DNA from: Nitrospina sp. UBA6727
Lineage (GTDB): Bacteria; Nitrospinota; Nitrospinia; Nitrospinales; VA-1
Direction: 5' to 3'
Assembly: GCA_002454045.1 (NCBI GenBank)
Contig: DKID01000011.1
Location: 1-54,187, forward strand
Length of the DNA stretch: 54,187 nt
The translations under genes were made by a program, and so were the position numbers. How positions within the stretch are numbered: position 1 is the first letter of the stretch; each line of letters starts with the position of its first letter. Positions 51,098-54,187 of the stretch are shown one piece after another. Below the pieces are notes generated by a model. The model did not search any database. It saw only the letters and a program-made list of their open reading frames with translations, and was not told the origin of the DNA.

Positions 51098-53487
51098 GAG
51101 AAACCCATCTTCTCCAGATGTAGGTTCACCTTTTCTTCCAGCTCGGTGACCTTGGCCGCAACCTGCGGCAGCGGGGTCTCGTAGCGTTCGGCCAGTTCCT
51201 TCACGCGCTGGGTCAGGGCCTGGCTGATGCGGTCCATCTCGCCGCTGGCGGCACCGGCGAGCGTGGCCAGCCATTTGTCCTCCACCACCAGCGTCTTGAC
51301 CTCGTCCTCGCTTAAGCCCGGATACTTGGCCAAGGCCGCCGTGTCCAGTGCTGCATCGGCTTCCTTGATGGCTTTTTTCTTGGCTGCCTCGTCCTTATTG
51401 AGCGCAAGCCAGGCGTTCAGCGTCTTGGCTTCGTCCTTCGCGTCCGAGTCGCCTTTAATCTCCCTCAGCCAGGTGATGACGTTGGTCTTGTTCACCTTGT
51501 CAAATTCTGCGAAGGCGCCTTCTTCGCCGCCATGCTCTTCTTCAAGTTCGGCCAGTAGCGAAGTCAGTATTTCCTGTTCGGCCTCCAACGCTTCGACAGC
51601 CTGTTGTTCCGCGGTGAAGTAGCGGGCAACAATGAGCGATTTGGGAATGAGGTCACAGACCCAGCCTTTGTCTTTCTCCTTGCCCTTTTTATCCTTCTCA
51701 ATAATGCGCGTGATTTTGGCCGTCCAGTCGTCGGCGGCAATAAGATAGCAGTCGTCCTGCATGGTTTCGACCCAGTAGTCCATTAGGTGCTGATAAACAT
51801 CATAGGGATCGATGAGCGGCTTGTCGGTGTAATGAGCGAGCAGGTTTTCGGAGAGCGTGACAATGATTTCCTTTGGGTGGAAGCCAAATTTTAATTTTCG
51901 TAGCGTTTTCGCACTTTTGTCCCGCCACGCAACGAAGTGGTCATTCATGCTGGTGATGAAGACGGTGAACTCAGGGTGTTCGTAGATGGTGGATTGGATG
52001 GTTGTTTTCTCTACGATGAGGTTGAGATAATGGGGTCTATTGGTCTTGAACAGGGCTTTTCGTAGTTTGGGGCAAATGTCCCAGTAGTTTTGGAGTGCAT
52101 CAACATCGGCGGTCGGGATGCCACCCTGCAGATGCCCGGCAATGTCCTGCAAATCTTCGGGCGTTTGGCTGTCGATATAACGCGGAAGGTTGAGATTGAA
52201 CGCGTTCTCCTCAATCTTCGTGAAGGGGACCATGCGTGCGTATTTCGGGATGTCAAGCCGTTTGTTGAAGACGTCCACGATTTTGTGGATGTCCCTGTTG
52301 CGCAGGCGATTCTTGGGCCCGTCCTTCATGAAGCCGCCGCTGGCATCAATCATGAAGATACCCTTGCGCGCCTGAGCGTCCTCCTTGTCTATGATCACGA
52401 TGCAGGCGGGGATGCCGGTGCCGTAGAAGAGGTTGGCGGGCAGGCCGATGATGCCCTTAATGTAGCCCTTGCGCACGAGGGCGCGGCGAATGTCGGCCTC
52501 CGCATTGCCGCGAAATAACACGCCGTGCGGCAGGATGCAGGCACCCTTGCCCGTGCTCTTGAGGGAGCGGACGATGTGCAGCAGATACGCGTAGTCGCCC
52601 TGCTTGTCCGGTGGCGTGCCGAATGACTTGAAGCGTTGGTAGGGATCATTGAGTGGGTCAAGTCCCGTGTTCCAGCGCTTGTCGGAAAACGGCGGATTGG
52701 CGACGACATAGTCGAAGGTCTTGAGAGTGTCGCCGTTCTTGAACTTAGGATCGGCCAGCGTGTTGCCCTGCTCAATGAGCGCTGTAGGGTTATTGTGCAA
52801 AATCATGTTCATCCGCGCGAGGGCGCTTGTTGCAGCGTCTTTTTCTTGCCCGTAGAGCGTGACCTCGGTGCTGGCCTCGTCGCCCACCTTCAAGAGCAGC
52901 GAGCCCGAGCCGCAGGTGGGGTCGTAGATGGTGGTCGAAGCGCTCGTCTTCGCGGCACGGATGCCACTGATTTGCGCGATGATTCGGCTGACTTCGGCGG
53001 GCGTGTAGAATTGCCCCTTGCTCTTGCCACTCTCGGTGGCGAAATGCCGCATCAGGTATTCATAGGCGTCACCGAGGATGTCATCGCCATCGGCGCGGTT
53101 CTTCGAGAAATCGAGGGCTTCATTCTCAAAGATAGCGATGAGATTGGTAAGCCGGTCCACCATCTCCTTGCCGGACCCGAGCTTCGTCGCGTCGTTGAAG
53201 TCCGGCATATCGGACAGCTTGTTGTCACGGGCCAACGGGGCAATAATCTTCTTGTTGATCTGATCGCCAATATCGCTCTTGCCCTTGAGTGCGACCATGT
53301 CCTTGAAACTGGCGCCTTCGGGGATGGTGATCGGCGCGAACGGCTGGCCGGCATACTTGTCGCTGACATATTTGATGAACAGGAGCACGAGGACATAGTC
53401 CTTATACTGACTGGCGTCCATACCGCCGCGAAGTTCATCGCAACTGGACCAAAGGGAAGAATAAAGTTCTGATTTCTTAAGGGCCAT
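51088..53487 (-). CDS. hsdM: Type I restriction enzyme, modification subunit
   Basis: HsdM is the adenine-N6 methyltransferase of the type I enzyme. The 799-residue protein has the HsdM N-terminal helical domain, then GQFYTPAEVSRII, motif I DPTCGSGSLLLK and motif IV NPPF in VVANPPFSDKRW. The C-terminal 350 residues are extra compared with short HsdM proteins (about 500 residues), and include long coiled stretches (EEEHGGEEGAFAEF). That longer form is known in a subset of type I systems. It is the first gene of the island operon. Confidence 0.95.
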   Translation of the reverse strand: MALKKSELYSSLWSSCDELRGGMDASQYKDYVLVLLFIKYVSDKYAGQPFAPITIPEGASFKDMVALKGKSDIGDQINKKIIAPLARDNKLSDMPDFNDATKLGSGKEMVDRLTNLIAIFENEALDFSKNRADGDDILGDAYEYLMRHFATESGKSKGQFYTPAEVSRIIAQISGIRAAKTSASTTIYDPTCGSGSLLLKVGDEASTEVTLYGQEKDAATSALARMNMILHNNPTALIEQGNTLADPKFKNGDTLKTFDYVVANPPFSDKRWNTGLDPLNDPYQRFKSFGTPPDKQGDYAYLLHIVRSLKSTGKGACILPHGVLFRGNAEADIRRALVRKGYIKGIIGLPANLFYGTGIPACIVIIDKEDAQARKGIFMIDASGGFMKDGPKNRLRNRDIHKIVDVFNKRLDIPKYARMVPFTKIEENAFNLNLPRYIDSQTPEDLQDIAGHLQGGIPTADVDALQNYWDICPKLRKALFKTNRPHYLNLIVEKTTIQSTIYEHPEFTVFITSMNDHFVAWRDKSAKTLRKLKFGFHPKEIIVTLSENLLAHYTDKPLIDPYDVYQHLMDYWVETMQDDCYLIAADDWTAKITRIIEKDKKGKEKDKGWVCDLIPKSLIVARYFTAEQQAVEALEAEQEILTSLLAELEEEHGGEEGAFAEFDKVNKTNVITWLREIKGDSDAKDEAKTLNAWLALNKDEAAKKKAIKEADAALDTAALAKYPGLSEDEVKTLVVEDKWLATLAGAASGEMDRISQALTQRVKELAERYETPLPQVAAKVTELEEKVNLHLEKMGFSWN

Positions 53488-53658
53488 GTTGAGTTATTAA
53501 CGCCTTCTCTTCATTGTGTATAAGCTCAGATACCTTTGGCGCTCCATGGCGGTGAAAGCGTGTCTCGCGGATGGCGGTGCGTTGTCAGCCCGCCGGATTT
53601 GGCAGGAGGCAGCTCATCGAAGTAACCCAGCGAATGTAAGCGCCGAGCCGATTCAAAG

Positions 53659-54187
53659 CTACGCTAACGACAATAACGTGGTGTTTCCCCCGGTGGCGGT
53701 GGTGTCGGTGCTGACCGCGCGCTCCACCGCGAAGCGGTGCAGATAATTCGGGCCGCCGGCTTTTGGGCCGGTTCCCGATAGCCCTTCGCCGCCGAACGGT
53801 TGCACGCCCACCACCGCGCCAATCATGTTTCTATTGACGTAAACATTGCCGACCTTGATACGACTGACAATTCTTTTTACCGTGGATTTAATGCGGCTAT
53901 GTATTGCGAAAGTTAATCCATAACCGGCGGCGTTGATGTCATCGACCACGCGATCAATTTCGGCGGCGGCGAAGCGCGCGACGTGCAACACTGGACCGAA
54001 CACTTCGTTTTTCACATCGGCAATGCCGCCGACTTCAATCATCGCCGGCGCGAAAAAATATCCGCGGCGCGGTGCGCGCGTCGCAACTTGTTCAACATTG
54101 AAACCTTCGGCGCGACACATTTTAATGTGTGTGTGCAGTTTTTGTTTTGCATCGGCGTCGATAATCGGGCCGACGTCGGTGGCGATG
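53659..54187 (-). CDS. putA: PutA C-terminal part (partial, runs off the window)
   Basis: The frame is open to the right window edge. It reads IATDVGPIIDADAKQKLHTH, then EVFGPVLHV and NVYVNRNMIGAVVGVQPFGG followed by EGLSGTGPKAGGPNYLHRF, the aldehyde dehydrogenase end of PutA or a related delta-1-pyrroline-5-carboxylate dehydrogenase, and stops at the normal TTLLSLA end. It oxidises the proline-derived aldehyde to glutamate. The 5' part is outside the window, so whether the proline dehydrogenase half is fused is not visible. Confidence 0.9.
   Translation of the reverse strand, partial: IATDVGPIIDADAKQKLHTHIKMCRAEGFNVEQVATRAPRRGYFFAPAMIEVGGIADVKNEVFGPVLHVARFAAAEIDRVVDDINAAGYGLTFAIHSRIKSTVKRIVSRIKVGNVYVNRNMIGAVVGVQPFGGEGLSGTGPKAGGPNYLHRFAVERAVSTDTTATGGNTTLLSLA

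Noticed and set aside
51098..51274. N-terminal extension of hsdS
   Set aside because: The upstream frame only reads hsdM DNA out of phase; the protein-like sequence starts at the ATG at 51097.

Overview
The window is bacterial chromosomal DNA of middling GC, with dense operons on both strands. It begins in the 3' end of a 23S rRNA gene followed by 5S rRNA, and ends inside a proline-catabolism gene (putA). My best guess is a Nitrospinota-like or similar deep-branching Gram-negative. The reasons are a split four-subunit 2-oxoacid:ferredoxin oxidoreductase together with sucCD (as in reductive or ferredoxin-linked TCA cycles), a proton-pumping complex I gene set without its NADH-input genes, TatA, and the DUF4390-NtrY pair. 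No marker for nitrite oxidation lies in the window, so the lineage is an inference.

Layout: 1-382, rRNA and terminator. 383-736, repeat-rich spacer with a promoter. 737-9209, nuoA-C-H-I-J-K-L-M-N, lacking nuoB, nuoD and nuoEFG. 9349-10941, a small unknown gene, tatA and rpe. 11162-16629, a ClC chloride transporter, a CopA-type copper ATPase, a TonB-receptor remnant and a secreted SUMF1-domain protein. 16652-21018, coenzyme A supply (coaBC, panB, panC, panD) with a deoxynucleoside kinase. 21076-23952, a membrane TPR protein and sucCD. 24082-25274, three small poorly known genes set among GACGG-rich low-complexity tracts. 25444-28740, the oxidoreductase operon, then ndk.

29470-36587 holds a radical SAM protein, an FmdB zinc ribbon, queD-folE (pterin/deazaguanine entry), phoH, ybeY, a HIT hydrolase and mutS. 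36681-39741 is DUF4390 plus an NtrY-like kinase without its regulator. 39818-42718 has a small ribbon-helix-helix-like protein paired with a DUF1566 protein, a secreted putative zinc protease and a redoxin. 42859-45668 is a minus-strand operon: an EF-G-like GTPase, an IHF-like protein and a MerR regulator.

46120-53487 is a complete type I restriction-modification locus (hsdM-hsdS-hsdR) with a YgjP/DUF45 metallopeptidase, all minus strand and overlapping, apparently an acquired island between the EF-G-like operon and putA.

The least expected things are: the gapped nuo operon with a GACGG-rich tract where nuoB would sit; the family of such tracts; a 36-bp perfect repeat inside hsdS; a degenerate tandem duplication of the 3' end of the oxidoreductase alpha gene; an EF-G paralogue without the catalytic histidine; and a radical SAM gene preceded by a 40-codon ORF. 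I found no CRISPR array, tRNA gene, insertion sequence or prophage.
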